DNA of 64,000 bases. Origin: Saccharum officinarum. Lineage: Eukaryota > Streptophyta > Magnoliopsida > Poales > Poaceae. The stretch spans positions 10,458,214-10,522,213 of the forward strand of contig CM036188.1 in assembly GCA_020631735.1 (NCBI GenBank), in the 5' to 3' direction. Below, one piece after another: positions 11,178 through 22,773 of the stretch. A program made the translations under genes and the position numbers. The notes below the pieces were generated by a model. It made no database searches. It had not been told where the DNA came from and saw only the letters and a list, made by a program, of their open reading frames with translations. Positions within the stretch are counted from its first letter, which is position 1, and every line of letters starts with the position of its first letter.

Positions 11178-11654
11178 TGTTAGGATGATCTCAGAGGCCC
11201 AGCCCAACGGCTGGGGCCTCATCCCCTTGGATCGCGCCCTGATCGGGGCGCCCAACCGCTCCATGGTTGGTGGCCCCCGACGCGCTGCGCTATATAAAGG
11301 GAGTGGGGGCCGCAGGCTCGCGTAACGAGGTTCGCCGTGCCCCAAACCCCACTCTACAACCCTAGGCCACCGATCGGCATCGCGCAGTGGCGTCGGGAAG
11401 CACCACCGCGCCGCCACCTCTCTACTGCCGCACCACCGTCGTCGGACAACGCCGGTGGAGGCCCGAAGGAAGACGCGATCTACTTCACCGACACGCCCAC
11501 GCCATGGACACCTCCGGATCCGCTCCCTCCAACGACGGTTTACCTCCTAAACCCCTAGATCTACCTCACAGTACATCACAGTTTGTTCTTTTGTATCCCG
11601 TTTCCCGTTCGCGCTACTAGTCATAGATCCTAGCAAGTTTATCAAAGTCTATCA
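11178..11654 (+). repeat. 3' LTR of copia element (copy A)
   Basis: This 477-bp LTR has the same TATATAAA box (near 11291) and ends as the 5' LTR. It is followed by the target duplication CGTGA. Confidence 0.93.
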
Positions 11655-11731
11655 CGTGAGTCCATCTCGGAGCTCCGGTGTCCTGTAGGATATATAGCTT
11701 CAACTCCCTCGAGAACGCAAGAGCTCGCAAG

Positions 11732-12208
11732 AACCATGAGCACCACGTCCGCGAACACCGACGCGAACGACTGCAGCGCCGGCTCCAAATTCTTGGCCTT
11801 GGTCACCTCCTCCGGAGGTCCGTCCTTACCCATGTCGGCCGGCAAGGTTGTCGGAGTCGCTGCCACTCCGTACTCGCCGCACCGTGTCTCGCTTGTAACC
11901 AGCTTGCCGCGCTCCTCGACGGCCACCTCGTGCGACCCGGCGACAACTTTGGAATTCTGCCTGAGCATCCGCCGTCGGCAGCGAGGAGGTGCACGAGCTG
12001 GTGCTCTGGCGCTCCACACCGAACCGAGGAGGACTAGGAGTAGGACCCAGCGTTTGTTTCTCTTAGGCGTTTGGAGGTGAATTTCACGACGTTGCTGACG
12101 GAATGCTAGATAGTCTTTTGAGCGGTATTTTACGTGACGAACGTCTTTCAATGCTATTTTACGGAAGTGGAGTTCTTTCGGTGCTATAGAATTAATTTTT
12201 CCCTTCAT
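11732..12208 (-). pseudogene. Inverted ABCB 5' fragment, right arm of the inverted repeat (copy A)
   Basis: On the minus strand this carries the ABCB start (ATG at 11833, MGKDGPPEEVTKAKN) and about 360 bp of its 5' flank. The coding part keeps frame through SFASVFADVVLMVL before homology stops near 11732, where unrelated sequence follows. A minus-strand frame stays open across the flank, but the flank does not look like protein. With 4246-4713 it forms an inverted repeat that could fold into a hairpin if transcribed through. Confidence 0.75.
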
Positions 12209-12364
12209 AAATGTTAGGAATTATATAACATTCGTCCTTAAATATATATTCATATAGTATTCATTTGACCTTATAAACGTTGACAATTTTTTTATAAATT
12301 TATCCAAATTTAAAATAGTTTTCACCTAGTATAAAATCAGATACTTTCTTTTGTATAGAAAGTA

Positions 12365-12610
12365 CTCCCTCAATCTCAACAAAAAAAAAAGTTACTATGG
12401 GATGCGTGCGGATAAACTTTCTTAAATTTACCTAGATTTGTAGAAATAGTAGCAAAATTTATTTTTTCAAATAAATTTATTATGGAAATATATTAAAATA
12501 TTCATATAATAACACTAATTATCCACCATAAATATTAATATGTTTTATATATATTGGGTTAATGTTACAAAGTTTGACTTCTCGGAAATTGAGCTCTTTG
12601 TGAGACGGAG
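12365..12610. mobile_element. Stowaway-like MITE (copy A)
   Basis: It starts CTCCCTCAATCTCA after TA and ends near TGAGACGGAG, complementary ends typical of Stowaway elements. The interior is very AT-rich. The right end is slightly eroded. Confidence 0.6.
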
Positions 12611-12635
12611 AAAGACGAAAGATGTTAATAATTAA

Positions 12636-12934
12636 GGGCCTGTTTGGTGAGTTTCGGATTCTTAAAAAACCAGTTTTTGCTTCTAGTTTCTAAAATCTAG
12701 ATTCTGAGCAAAAACTAATAGGGATGTTTGGATACCCCTGTTTTTAAGAATTTGGGTTCATTTATTGTTCATAGGAACACCAAAAACTAGCAAAAACCAG
12801 GTATCAACAGCTTCTTGGTTTTTAAGAATCTGGTAAAAACTAATACAAGAAATTGGACAAAAATTGGCCTGTTTGGATCTTACCCAATTTCCAAAAGTCA
12901 GATTCCTAAAAACTAGAGGGATCCAAACAGAGCC
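12636..12934. mobile_element. Tourist-like MITE with TAA target duplication (copy A)
   Basis: The ends GGGCCTGTTTGG and CCAAACAGAGCC are imperfect inverted repeats. TAA flanks both sides (12633-12635 and 12935-12937). The interior holds inverted copies of an AAAAACTAG / TTTTTAAGAATC motif. A 3-bp TAA duplication fits PIF/Harbinger-type MITEs. Confidence 0.75.
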
Positions 12935-12937
12935 TAA

Positions 12938-14184
12938 TTAATACTCTACCTTAGCACACCTACAAAATGCAAGTGTTCGCATTATTTTTAGAATAGACTG
13001 AGGAAAGGAAATGAGTACCGCATATTCAGGTAACCGTTGCTATAAGTTGGCATTAATTAAATGTTGAGGCCAGATAAGCTTCTGTTTGTGAACAAATTTA
13101 ATGCTATAAGAATGCATATATTTGGGCACGGAGGGAGCAGCACCTAATATAAATAATAAAAAAAGTTAAATGTGTGTGCTCTCATCACAAAACGGTGCTA
13201 GGAAGACGAGTCCAACATCAGAAAGGCTGTTTTCGTTGTGCAACCTCGAAAGAACCAAATCGTGCTCTCTCATAGATTTGAGGTAGGATGAAACAAAAAA
13301 TATTAGTTTCACCTTATCCTGCATTGCGTTCTGAGAGCATGTTTTAAGGAACTAGAGCTGCTTTTGCCAAATGATTTACTAAAACGGCTTTAACTCCACC
13401 GATAAAGTTGTTCAGGGAGCTGAAGCCCAAACACTTGGCTCACTAGTGAAGTGGAGCCATGCCAAATTTGGATGGGCTAAAACGGCCATTACCCATCCTA
13501 AAAAAAGTAAGAGCTAATAGCATGGGTAATTTTTTTTGTCCATACACATTTGAACCATTAGTCCATTAATTAACTGATGGGGGTTAATTTGAGCTAAACT
13601 TTAGCTAGCTAGTTATTAGCCCGTCTAAACATGTACCACTATGTCCTAAAGGCCTCTTTAGAACGTTTGTTTTTTTTCCTGAATTGTATTCCGATTTCTT
13701 CTATGGAATTTTGTACAATTAGCATGGATTTCGCGGTTCCTTCATCTAAAAAAGTGCATTTTAGATTTGAAAACCGTGTCAGATTTTATTTAGTTTTAAC
13801 TGAGGTTATAGAAAATAGAATCTACAATTTTGCCTCTAAATAGGTGTATATTGAAATAATATTGTACGATTAGTCTAATGAATACCTATTTAGTATCATA
13901 AACACTAATAACTTTTAAGTAGGTATGATTAAACTTAAAATCGTTTGAATTCTAAGAAAACTTTTTTTACAGTATTATTATATTCGTCTTAGATAAGAGC
14001 TGAGAGCTAAAATACATGTTTTCTGGGACCGAGGGAGTAAGCACGTTTGGAAGGGTTACCGGTTACGGAACGTAACGAGAGGCCAGCAAAGCATTGGTTC
14101 TCTGCCAAACATGAAATTCTGAGGAGGGCATCATCGTGTCATTGTTCATCTTTGTCCAAGTACAGTACCTACTCCTACTACTAT
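12938..14184. other. AT-rich intergenic stretch (copy A); no gene seen
   Basis: The only sizeable open frame (13631-13843) has no recognisable protein features. The sequence resembles eroded MITE or repeat DNA. Confidence 0.5.
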
Positions 14185-14656
14185 GGTCATGTTTAGATCC
14201 CTTCAAAATACAAAAAGTTTTCAAGATTTCCAGTCACATCACATATGCCGGCACATGTATATAGCATTAAATGTGAGGTAAAAAAATAACTAATTGCATA
14301 GTTTATCTCTAAATGTCAAGACGAATCTTTTAAGCCTGGTTAATCCATGATTGGACAAAGTTTGTCAAATACAGGCTGTGTTTAGATGCACTGAAAAGTG
14401 CACTATGCAAAATAAGATTCCCCGTCACATCAAACTTGCGATACATATATGGAGTACTAAATGTGGATAAAATCAAAAACTAATTGCACAGTTTGGTTGT
14501 ACTTTACGAGACGAACATTTTGAGCCTAATTAGTCAATGATTGGACAATTATTACCAAATACAAACGAAATGCTACAGTGTATTTTGGCTATCCAAATTT
14601 TGGATCTAAACACAGCCACAAATGAAAAGTGCTAAAAAGATTTTGCAAACTAAGCC
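14185..14656. mobile_element. MITE interrupted by another MITE (copy A)
   Basis: Outer element sequence (TCATGTTTAGATCCC, then GACGAATCTTTTAAGCC, CAAATACA) stops at 14373 and resumes at 14618 (AAATGAAAAGTGCTA). The segment between is a complete related MITE. The outer right end is approximate. Confidence 0.65.
14374..14617. mobile_element. Inner MITE with ACA target duplication (copy A)
   Basis: The termini GGCTGTGTTTAGAT and ATCTAAACACAGCC are perfect inverted repeats, and ACA is duplicated on both sides (14371-14373, 14618-14620). The element is 244 bp and belongs to the same family as 2746-2984. Confidence 0.85.
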
Positions 14657-14890
14657 TGACCTAGTACTCGTAGATTGTGCTAGTGGGCTTGTTTGATGTT
14701 TCGTGCGGGGTGCCAGCCAGCCAGCCAGCCAGTGGAGGACGACAGACGACTGCCGCCTGGATAGTCACCTCACGCTCATGGCACACAGGAATATCGATCA
14801 GTCAGAAAACTGAGGTCAAGTCTGAACATTGCTTCCCTTGGGAGATGACACGCAACGACAAGGCATGAACGAGTGACATAAAAGCCGGCC

Positions 14891-14990
14891 NNNNNNNNNN
14901 NNNNNNNNNNNNNNNNNNNNNNNNNNNNNNNNNNNNNNNNNNNNNNNNNNNNNNNNNNNNNNNNNNNNNNNNNNNNNNNNNNNNNNNNNN
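14891..14990. other. Assembly gap of 100 N
   Basis: Exactly 100 N, the usual placeholder for a scaffold join of unknown size. The sequence before the gap continues, without a gap, at the matching point in copy B (33720). Confidence 0.99.
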
Positions 14991-15060
14991 AAATAAAACA
15001 AAACGTGCTACATTACTTTTTTACCCTTTTCAGGGGAACTAAAGACACCCATTGTTATTA

Positions 15061-15501
15061 GACTACCCGCAGTGGGTACTCTAAAACGATACTCTAAAAG
15101 CTTAGAGTATGAATATAGAGTAAAAACTGTTGCACTGGGTACTCTAAAACGATACTCTATCATTTCTCTCACTCTATATTTAGAGTAGTATTGTGTTTAC
15201 TCTATACTCTATAGTGGCGGGCCCCACTAGCTAAACAAAGGAAAAAATGCTATTAACTCACAAAACCAAAAATCCAAATTAAATTTCGATTCACCATTAA
15301 ATTCGTCTCAATAAATCCTTCAAAACTAGATCACATATGGATATATTTAGATAAAGTGACAAGTGGGTCCCACAGTGGATAGAGTGGATAGAGGATGATA
15401 TAGAGGATGGATGGATGCGGAAGAATTAAGTATAGAGAAGAGAATCTTGCTGACTAGGATGTATAGAGGATGAATATAGAGGTCAATGAGTGCGAGTAGT
15501 C
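15061..15501. mobile_element. Tourist-like MITE with TTA target duplication
   Basis: The ends GACTACCCGCAGTGG and its near complement ending GCGAGTAGTC are inverted repeats. TTA flanks both sides (15058-15060, 15502-15504). The 441-bp interior is AT-rich and contains repeats of ACTCTAAAACGATACTCTA. Confidence 0.75.
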
Positions 15502-16125
15502 TTACGGGCAGACCACCAGCCACTGCTCGCGCACGGTTGGCTCTTGGTTGGCTGGTTCACTCCCTGTACCAGTGTACCACTAGCTAGAAACTAAAAGGTA
15601 GGCCGTAGGCAGGCTTCGTCACCGACCTCAGCCAGTCAGCCTCCACCCCCAATTACCTGGCTGACACGCCGGCCGGTCCAAGGCGCGCGCCGCACGTTGG
15701 CCGTGGTCGACCCCTCCCTCGCCGTGGCCCACGCGCCAGGGACGTACGACGGGCCGCGTGATCGAGATGGTGGGCGGGAGCCGTCGCCGTCATCGGAGAA
15801 GAGAAGCTTCATCCAGTTCGTCCTGTGCGTGTTTGATAAACAAAACGGAAAATAAATTAAAAAACTCCGTCGTCGCGGACCTTTCCGAGCTTGCTTTCCC
15901 GCAACGCAAAGGCCATCGCGAGAGCGAGAGCGAGCTACTAGACGCGGGACACGCCTGCCTGCACCGCGCTGCGCCGTGGCTTGTCTTCTCGTCAGCTCTG
16001 CCCGCGCGCGTCCTCCCCATGCGACCGGTGACCGGTCGGTCGACGCATGCACGCACAGCGCCGGCAGTAGGGCACAGAAACACCTCGCTTTCTCGGCCTC
16101 CCCAGGCAGGCAAGGCAGCTACCCA

Positions 16126-16133
16126 TTTATAAA
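16126..16133 (+). promoter_or_regulatory. TATA box for the F-box gene
   Basis: TTTATAAA lies about 170 bp before the ATG at 16306, leaving a CT-rich 5' UTR. Position and composition fit a grass core promoter. Confidence 0.5.
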
Positions 16134-16305
16134 CCAACGAACAAGCCAGTAGCTAGCCAAGCCTGCCTGCCTCCTCCAACGCCGGAGACCATCAGAGACA
16201 CACGCGCGCAACCACCGCCACAAGCTCTCTTTCCTATCCACGTCCTCCTCGCTCCAACTGACTCCCCGCTCTCGGCCGGCCGCCCGCCCGCCCGCCATCG
16301 TTCTC

Positions 16306-17291
16306 ATGGGTGTTGGCGCGACGGAGGCCTCTTCCCCAGCCGCCTTCGACGACGGCGGCGGCACGAGCACGACCATCGAGGACCTCCCGGCGGACGTCCT
16401 GGCCTCGTGCTCCGCCGCCTCGACGGCGCGTCGCTGGCGGCCGTCGGGTGCGCGAGCTCGGGGCTCCACGGCCTCGCCACCGACCCGGACACGTGGCGGG
16501 CGCTCTGCCTCGCCATGTGGCCCTCCGTCCGCGACCTCCTCCCCTGCCTAGGCCGCGACGACGCCACCGTCGACCACCGGGCGCTCTTCGCCGACGCCTT
16601 CCCGTTCCCGTGCTCCGACTCCCCGTCCCCGTCCCCTCCCCCTTCTCCACAGCCCCTGCCCGGCGCCTCGTGTCGGCCGTCGACCTGCGCCACGCGGGGG
16701 TCAGCATCCTCTCCCGCGTCGTGGAGACGGACGCCGCCTCCGACTGGTTCCTGGGCGCGCCGTTCCGCGTCGACGCGCTGGTGCAGGAAGGCTTCACGTC
16801 GCCGACGGCCGCCTCCGCCATCTCCCCGCCGACCTCGAGCTCAGCTGGGTGCTGCTCGACCCGGCCACGGGCGCGCGCTCAACGCGTCCAGCCGCCGCGC
16901 CGTCGCCGTCGACCGCAAGTGGCTCACGGGGACACCGTGGCGCGCTTCGCTGTCGTGCTATCCGGCGGCGAAGGCGGCGTCGCGCTCGACGCCGCCGTCA
17001 CGTGCGACGAGCGGTACGGCCACGTCCGCGAGGTCAGCCTGCGCGTCGAGGACGCCGACGGCGCCGGTCAGCGGCAGGGACGGGCTCGCTGCCGTCGCCG
17101 CCGCCATGGCCGCGCCCAGGCGGCGCGGGTGCGCGGAGGACGCGGCCAGGGTCAGGTACGAGGAGTTCGTCAGGGGGAAGAGGGCGCGCAAGGAGTGGAC
17201 GGCCAGGCGCGAGGGCATCCTTGACCTCTGCTGCTCCGGCGTCGGTGCCGCCGCGTTCCTCGGCTTCCTGGTCATGCTCACGTTCCGGTGA
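16306..17291 (+). pseudogene. F-box protein gene with about six frameshifts (At2g27310-like family)
   Basis: F-box proteins link substrates to SKP1-cullin ubiquitin ligases. The ATG at 16306 leads into IEDLPADVLA, then in the next frame VLRRLDGASLAAVGCASS and LATDPDTWRALC, the F-box. Downstream family-like segments occur in alternating frames: SAVDLRHAGVSILSRVVETD, WVLLDPATG, AVAVDRKWLTG, EERYGHV-like CDERYGHVREVSLRVEDADG, and a C-terminal hydrophobic helix (GVGAAAFLGFLVMLTF) ending at TGA 17291. Switches fall near 16403, 16660, 16830, 16870, 16925 and 17065. The protein sequence stays well preserved between breaks, which argues for uncorrected read errors in very GC-rich DNA over an old pseudogene; the sequence alone cannot settle it. 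Confidence 0.72.
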
Positions 17292-18037
17292 CCATCGACG
17301 TCCAGCACGCCGGGCTGGGCAGCGGCAAAGCCACAATCACAGAGTGCCGTTGACATGTACAGTGTAGTTCAGGGAATGTGAATATGATTGTGCTGTAGGT
17401 TATACGGTCGGCTGTCAAAGAAAAGTACAACAGGGAAAGTCAACATCATATATCCTTTTTCTTTTGCTATTCATTTTCTTCTTCAGAAAGCGAGGTTTAT
17501 GAAATAAAAAATACAGACTTCTAGAATCTTATTAGTGTCGTAATTTGTCCACGCCAAGTACAGGCATCTATTCTCAATATAAATGATTGTTTAAGCCTTT
17601 CATCATGCAAGTTTCTCGGAGCCACCGTGACTTCAGTTTCAGTGGACATCATGCTATACAAAGCTCTCATCGCTGAGGTCAAAAAGTTTAAGCAAAACAG
17701 AACATGTGCCAGTGCGGCAGTACCACACGAATTCTGACACCTATAATGAAATTTCTCGGTACATCACACAAAAATAGATCCAAATTTCAACGGTCTGAAT
17801 AAACCTAGTTTTACTTCCACTTTTCAGTTACATAAATATGCATATGACAGTGCCAACACAGTTATTTGGAACCAGGGGACCCCACAAATACTACCAACCA
17901 TTCCTATAGTACTCTATATCAATACACTAACACAAAACTATACAAGAGTTCGGGAAGGGAAGCATGCAAAAAGTCAAAAGGGGAAAAAATACAAGCATTT
18001 TTGTCACAAGCCAGAAACTCCGGCAAGATTAAGCAGC
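17292..18037. other. Intergenic region between two convergent genes
   Basis: The 3' ends of the F-box gene (plus) and DCP1 (minus) face each other here. The sequence is AT-rich with no coding signal and presumably holds both 3' UTRs. Confidence 0.6.
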
Positions 18038-21000
18038 CTATACAAGTGATTTCTGCAATTCCCGATACACCAAATCGATGAACTCGTCGCTCTGTTGGGC
18101 ATTTTGGTGAGAGTTAGAGAAGATGATACTACTAATCCAAAGAATTGTACCCTGTATGTTTTCAGTGTGGAACATACCTGAACAAGTCTCTGTAGCGCGT
18201 CCTTGACTCTATCCTTGTAACAACAGGTCTATCGCTGTGTGGAGGGTTAAGTGAAGGAGGTGGAGTGGGCGGTGGAAAAGGTTGGAGCAGCGGGGTGCCG
18301 TATTGAGAACGTTGAACAGATGCTGTAGTAGGATGAAGAGGCGGGGCAGTAGGAATCACGGATGCACCCGGCGGAGCGAGTGGAGTTGAAGAGGATGGTG
18401 GAGGCGCAAAGAAATCCGGTGTTACAAGATTTGTTGACCGGCTAGTGTGGGCGTTAGTGTCATGGATGGGCAATGGTGGAGCTGATGAAGCTACCGAAGG
18501 GGGTAGTTGATGTGTTGGAGCAGCAGCAGATGGAATGATCAATGGCACATGGGAAGATGGAACGCTCTCAGTAGACGGGTGCACTCTTCCAGGCAGTGGT
18601 GCGTTTGATACACTTCCAATGCTAGCAGCACCCTGCAGAAATGTAGGAAAAATAATCTCAGCATAGTTAGACACAGCAGATATTTTGTAATGCAGCATAA
18701 TATATCCAACCATGAATGCAGCATACTTGTGTACATACATCAACCGAGATGCTACAATGGTCATTGAGTACACAATGCAGATAAATGAGGATATACCATT
18801 CAATCAACATGAAAAAAAAAACAGAATGAAATAGCTGATAGTTGACAGTTTAACATACACTGAAGTAATTGATTAATGATTCTTCAGGGTTATCAAGGAC
18901 TACAGCAGCAGATGCTGGTGGAGGTTCAAGGGGGCCATCTATAGCAGCAGATGCTGGCGGAGGTTCTAGTTCCTCAAACTCACTGTGGCCATGAAAGAAA
19001 CTTCAACACAATTGATAATACATAATTCAAAGGAAAGAATGAAAGTGGTTGAATCCAAGAGACTGGAAACAAGTAATGGACCTTTTTGTGGAAGGCGCTT
19101 TTGGTTTTGGAGGTACTTTGGCGTAAGCATTCAGTATCCTGCACATAAAATTGAGCAGCAAACCGTAAACTATCTGCCCACATGATTCTAACAAAGAAGT
19201 TCATCACTGGATCCTGAGATACAATTCTTCTTTTTTAAAAGGAACAGATGTGACAAAGATTATGCCAAAATGATCATAATGTCCTGTAGCATGATACCAT
19301 TTTGTACAAGTATCAGGGAAACATGCCATCACCATGGCATCCTGAGGCACAATTTTTTGGAAAAGGCATCCTGAGATGCAATTGTTTTTTTGGAAAGGGA
19401 CATGTGAAAATGATTATGCTAACATAATCACAATCCCATGTTGTATACATTCTAGCATCAGGGAAACATGACATGACAATCTCCAAGAGTATCAGAGGTT
19501 TGTAAGCACACTGCACATCCCTGCTCTACACCTAATTTGGGAATTTCACTTGCTAGCATGCAAAGCTGTGATTAAGAGGAAGGAAACTGACTCTTTTCTG
19601 GGCACCAATATGTAGTAGAGTAGCCATTACTTCTTATTGCAATCCAGAAAAAAAGTCATCTGAATATTTCTGTCAATTATTTGGAATCTCACCAGTCACC
19701 AGCACTTAGTAGTTGACAAATGCAGTAAATCTAGAAAACAAGTGGCTCTCACACTTCAGGCTAACAAGACAAGTTACTTCATGCCCCACATGCCCTAAAA
19801 GAGAGGACTAAGATTAGTAGGCCAGTATTTAGCTAGAATTTTCAAGATTTTGTCATCACAGTCACAGGTCCTGCCACATTTCTCATTTAGAGAATGTGAT
19901 CCCAGCTAACAATGCTCACATTTAGTAAGACTACGCATTTCCCATTCATCCACAACTAACTGGATCTTGAAAAATACATAACCATACAGACTTCAGATCA
20001 GAACAACTACTAAAATATGGTACACTAATGTTCATAATCTACTCCCTCTATTCCAAATTGTAAGTTGTTCTGGCTTTTCTAGATATATAGCATTTGCTAT
20101 GTACATAGATATACACTATGTCTAGTCTAGATACATAGCAAAAGGCATGTATACTAAAAAAGCCAGAACAACTTACAATTTGGAACGGGGAGAATACATA
20201 AATTCAGAGAAAGATAGCTCCAACATGGGAAGAGAATACATGAAGAGCCTTTACCTTCCAAATAGACTTGCAACAGCTTCACAGTCATGTTGATTGTAAA
20301 ACCAAATTCCATTTACTTCTTGTGAAGCGTTTCGGTACAACAAATATGGAGGTTGGAGTTCGTATTCAAAATCACTTAAGAGATCCTCCACCAGATTATC
20401 TGTTGAGAGCAACATCATCGGACTTCTCATGAAGGATTCACCACATGAATCATCTGACTTTGTGCATATATTATAAACTTAAAGGTACTAAAGTTCTATC
20501 AAGTTATTTAACATGCCTTGGAAACCAGAATTGTGTCCTCAGTCTAAGTCCTAATGTAGCCCAACTGCCTATACAGGTCCACCCATCATATTCCCCAAGT
20601 AGGTTCATAAGAAAAGCTGGAGTTTTGCTAGAGTTTACCTAAATTCTTTACACAGCTATCTTTAAAAAAAATGACCTCTTTTTATATAGAATTATACCAA
20701 ATGGACCTCATATGAACCTACTGATCCAGTGTGATCTTTGGAATACTGAAATTCAAGTTCTCTGTATTTTTTTTTCTCGTACACAGGAGAGCTGCGTATC
20801 ATAGCATTAAGAGAGGTAAAAACAGACGGACCCGTACAAGAAGCCTCCTCCCCCACTCCGGCCCGAGCTGTGGGGGTGCTAAGTTACAACAAGGCCTAGA
20901 TCACTAAAACACAAACACAGGGTAGGACCTGACCCACAACACACGAACTATTGACAACAGCTAGGTTGTCACCACCTCCTGACCTAAAGCGCCAAGCTTT

Positions 21001-22773
21001 CGTGCCTCTGTATTTAGTTACCGCCTTTTCAGCTCTGATCCAAAGACATGACACTACAAAAACTGCAGAGCTATACACTCTTCGAAAGTCAAAAGCTCAA
21101 ATGCCATTAGGTCATCAACATGATGCAACTAGCAGTGGCGGAGCCTAGTGCAGGCCATAGTGCCGCCCCGCTGCCGCCCCCCCCCCCCCCCCCCCCCCCC
21201 CAAAGTGCGGCTAACAAAGGTTGCAAGGCTAGCTAAACAGTCCATCTAAAGAGCTAGATATTGTAAGCTTGCTTAACTGCTTCCCTGCAAATTGCGCATG
21301 TGATGGCCCAGCTATCTCCAGCAATTAGTACTAGCTGCCCATAAAACTATAATTAATCTGGTAAATAGAGGTTTCATATTATCTATGGACAATCACCACC
21401 ACCCGCCCCTCGAGCACTGGCAACTAGAGCAGGTAGGACATGATCATGGGGATTCAAATGAATGGTTGAACAAATGGTAACGGATACTTCTGCAAAACTT
21501 TATCAACTTCCCAAAGTAAGCAACAGGCAGTAGTATATAGCTACCCACTTACCCAGGCTACAGTGGTTCACTCTAAGGCCTTGTTTAGATGGCAAAAAAT
21601 TTGCCTGAAAAGTGTTGTAGCGCTTTCGTTTGTATTTGGTAATTATTGTCCCACCATGGTTTAGGCTCAAAAGATTCGTCTCCCAAATTACAGACAAACT
21701 GTGCAATTAGTTATTTTTTTTACCTACATTCAATGTTCCATGTATACATGCAAAGATTTGATGTGATGGGGAATCTTGAAAAGTTTTCAACTTTTCACCC
21801 CAACTAAACAAGGCCTACTTCACCTCCAAATTCCAAATTTTTATACTCTCTCTCCATCACATCAATCTTTAGACGCATGTATGGAGCACTTAATGTAGGT
21901 AAAAGAAATAACTAATTACACAGTTTGGTTGTAAATTACGAGACGAATCTTTTAAGCCTAATTAGTCCATGATTGGACACTAATTGCCAAATACAAACGA
22001 AAGTGCTACAGTAGCAAGATTCCATTTTTTTGCATCTAAATACCCCCTAAATCGAGATAGATCACCTTGACAGTAACGCAGGGCACACATGTGTAGCTAA
22101 ATTTCACAGCGACCTAGGCATTGCAGTGCACTGGTTAACCTTTAGATATCACAAGGTGATTATCTCCATTTAACAAGATCTAAATGAATGGTTTTTATAT
22201 CATGATTGATGATGTCAGTTGGTACAGCTTCTAGTCACCCGTGGGTCATCATAGAACAAAACCAACTACCCAAGACGCGAACCAGAAAGTCCAACCAGAG
22301 TTAGTACGTACCAGTGTTGCGCCTGTTCATGACGATGAACTGGAACCTGGGCTGCGAGTTCCTGGACCAATCAAGCACAATCAGGACAGAACCAGACCGC
22401 ATACGAGCGCAAGCAACCCCCCCCCCCAACCCAAACCCTCACCTCTTGACGACGAACAGCGACCCCTCGACATCCTTCCGGCTCTGCGCGGCACAAACCA
22501 ACAAGCAGAGAATTTCAGAATCCGCCGAGAGACCATGCCGGATCGGATCGGGGGTATAGGAATGGAGCGCGAGGGGAGGGATCGGTGGCTCACCCACTGG
22601 TTGAGGTCGATGTTGAAGTCGTAGAGCGTGACGTGCGCGGCGGTGATGAGGATGTCCTCGACGGCGGGGTCCAGGCGCTGGAGCACCGTGAGGTTGAGCA
22701 CCCGCGTGGCCTCCGCGTCCATCGCCAGGTTCGGGGTCACCTTGCCCCCGTTCGGCTGCGGCGGCGGCGGCAT
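18038..22773 (-). CDS. DCP1: mRNA-decapping enzyme-like protein DCP1, copy B (complete, eight exons, one frameshift)
   Basis: Exons (minus strand): 22594-22773, 22443-22483, 22312-22361, 20255-20399, 19082-19138, 18859-18982, 18178-18632 and 18038-18091, all with GT-AG borders and matching phases. Exons 1-5 encode the EVH1 domain and its PPKPKAP linker. Exon 7 encodes a long proline/serine-rich middle region, and exon 8 encodes SDEFIDLVYRELQKSLV, the conserved C-terminal trimerisation helix, with stop at 18038-18040. The exons add up to 1106 bp; one base is missing from a C run at 18213-18214, just after RPVVTR. Beyond it the family-like DRVKDALQRLVQ is found one frame over. The product would be about 368 residues, close to grass DCP1 length. 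Whether the missing base is real cannot be told here. Confidence 0.9.
20042..20194. mobile_element. Stowaway-like MITE in DCP1 intron 4 (copy B)
   Basis: Same element as 1213-1365, with CTCCCT-type inverted ends next to TA. Confidence 0.75.
21577..21815. mobile_element. MITE with GGCCTTGTTTAG termini (copy B)
   Basis: Same 239-bp element as 2746-2984, with perfect 12-bp terminal inverted repeats, in DCP1 intron 3. Confidence 0.8.
21834..22051. mobile_element. Second related MITE in opposite orientation (copy B)
   Basis: Same eroded element as 3003-3220. Confidence 0.6.

Larger units (their letters stand above)
5273..11654 (+). mobile_element. Ty1/copia LTR retrotransposon, copy A (complete structure)
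   Basis: Two near-identical LTRs (5273-5750 and 11178-11654) begin TGTTAGGATG and end TCTATCA. They are flanked by a perfect 5-bp target duplication CGTGA (5268-5272 and 11655-11659). A primer-binding-like TGGTATCGG follows the 5' LTR at 5752, and a purine tract (AAGGGGAGAA, 11168-11177) precedes the 3' LTR. The domain order protease, integrase, reverse transcriptase, RNase H places it in copia. The LTRs appear to differ only in G/C run lengths, so the insertion is recent. It sits inside the ABCB fragment pair. A TGA interrupts gag; the rest of the polyprotein frame is open. Confidence 0.95.
1..14890. repeat. Large duplicated block, copy A (ends at the assembly gap)
   Basis: This block matches about 18831-33720 almost base for base in the same orientation, with an offset that drifts only from 18829 to 18834. 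It holds DCP1 exons, an ABCB fragment pair, a copia element and MITEs in the same order as copy B. The differences I found are nearly all one-base length changes in homopolymers (for example the C-run at 2349, the T-run at 528, the G-run at 8599); one clear substitution is G at 175 against A at 19005. The block ends directly at the 100-N gap, and copy B reads on past the matching point, so this looks like a redundant contig or second allele. Confidence 0.9.

Noticed and set aside
11642..12208. 188-residue minus-strand open frame as a real gene
   Set aside because: Only the middle matches the ABCB N-terminus; the first 110 residues come from promoter sequence and the last part from unrelated flank and LTR.
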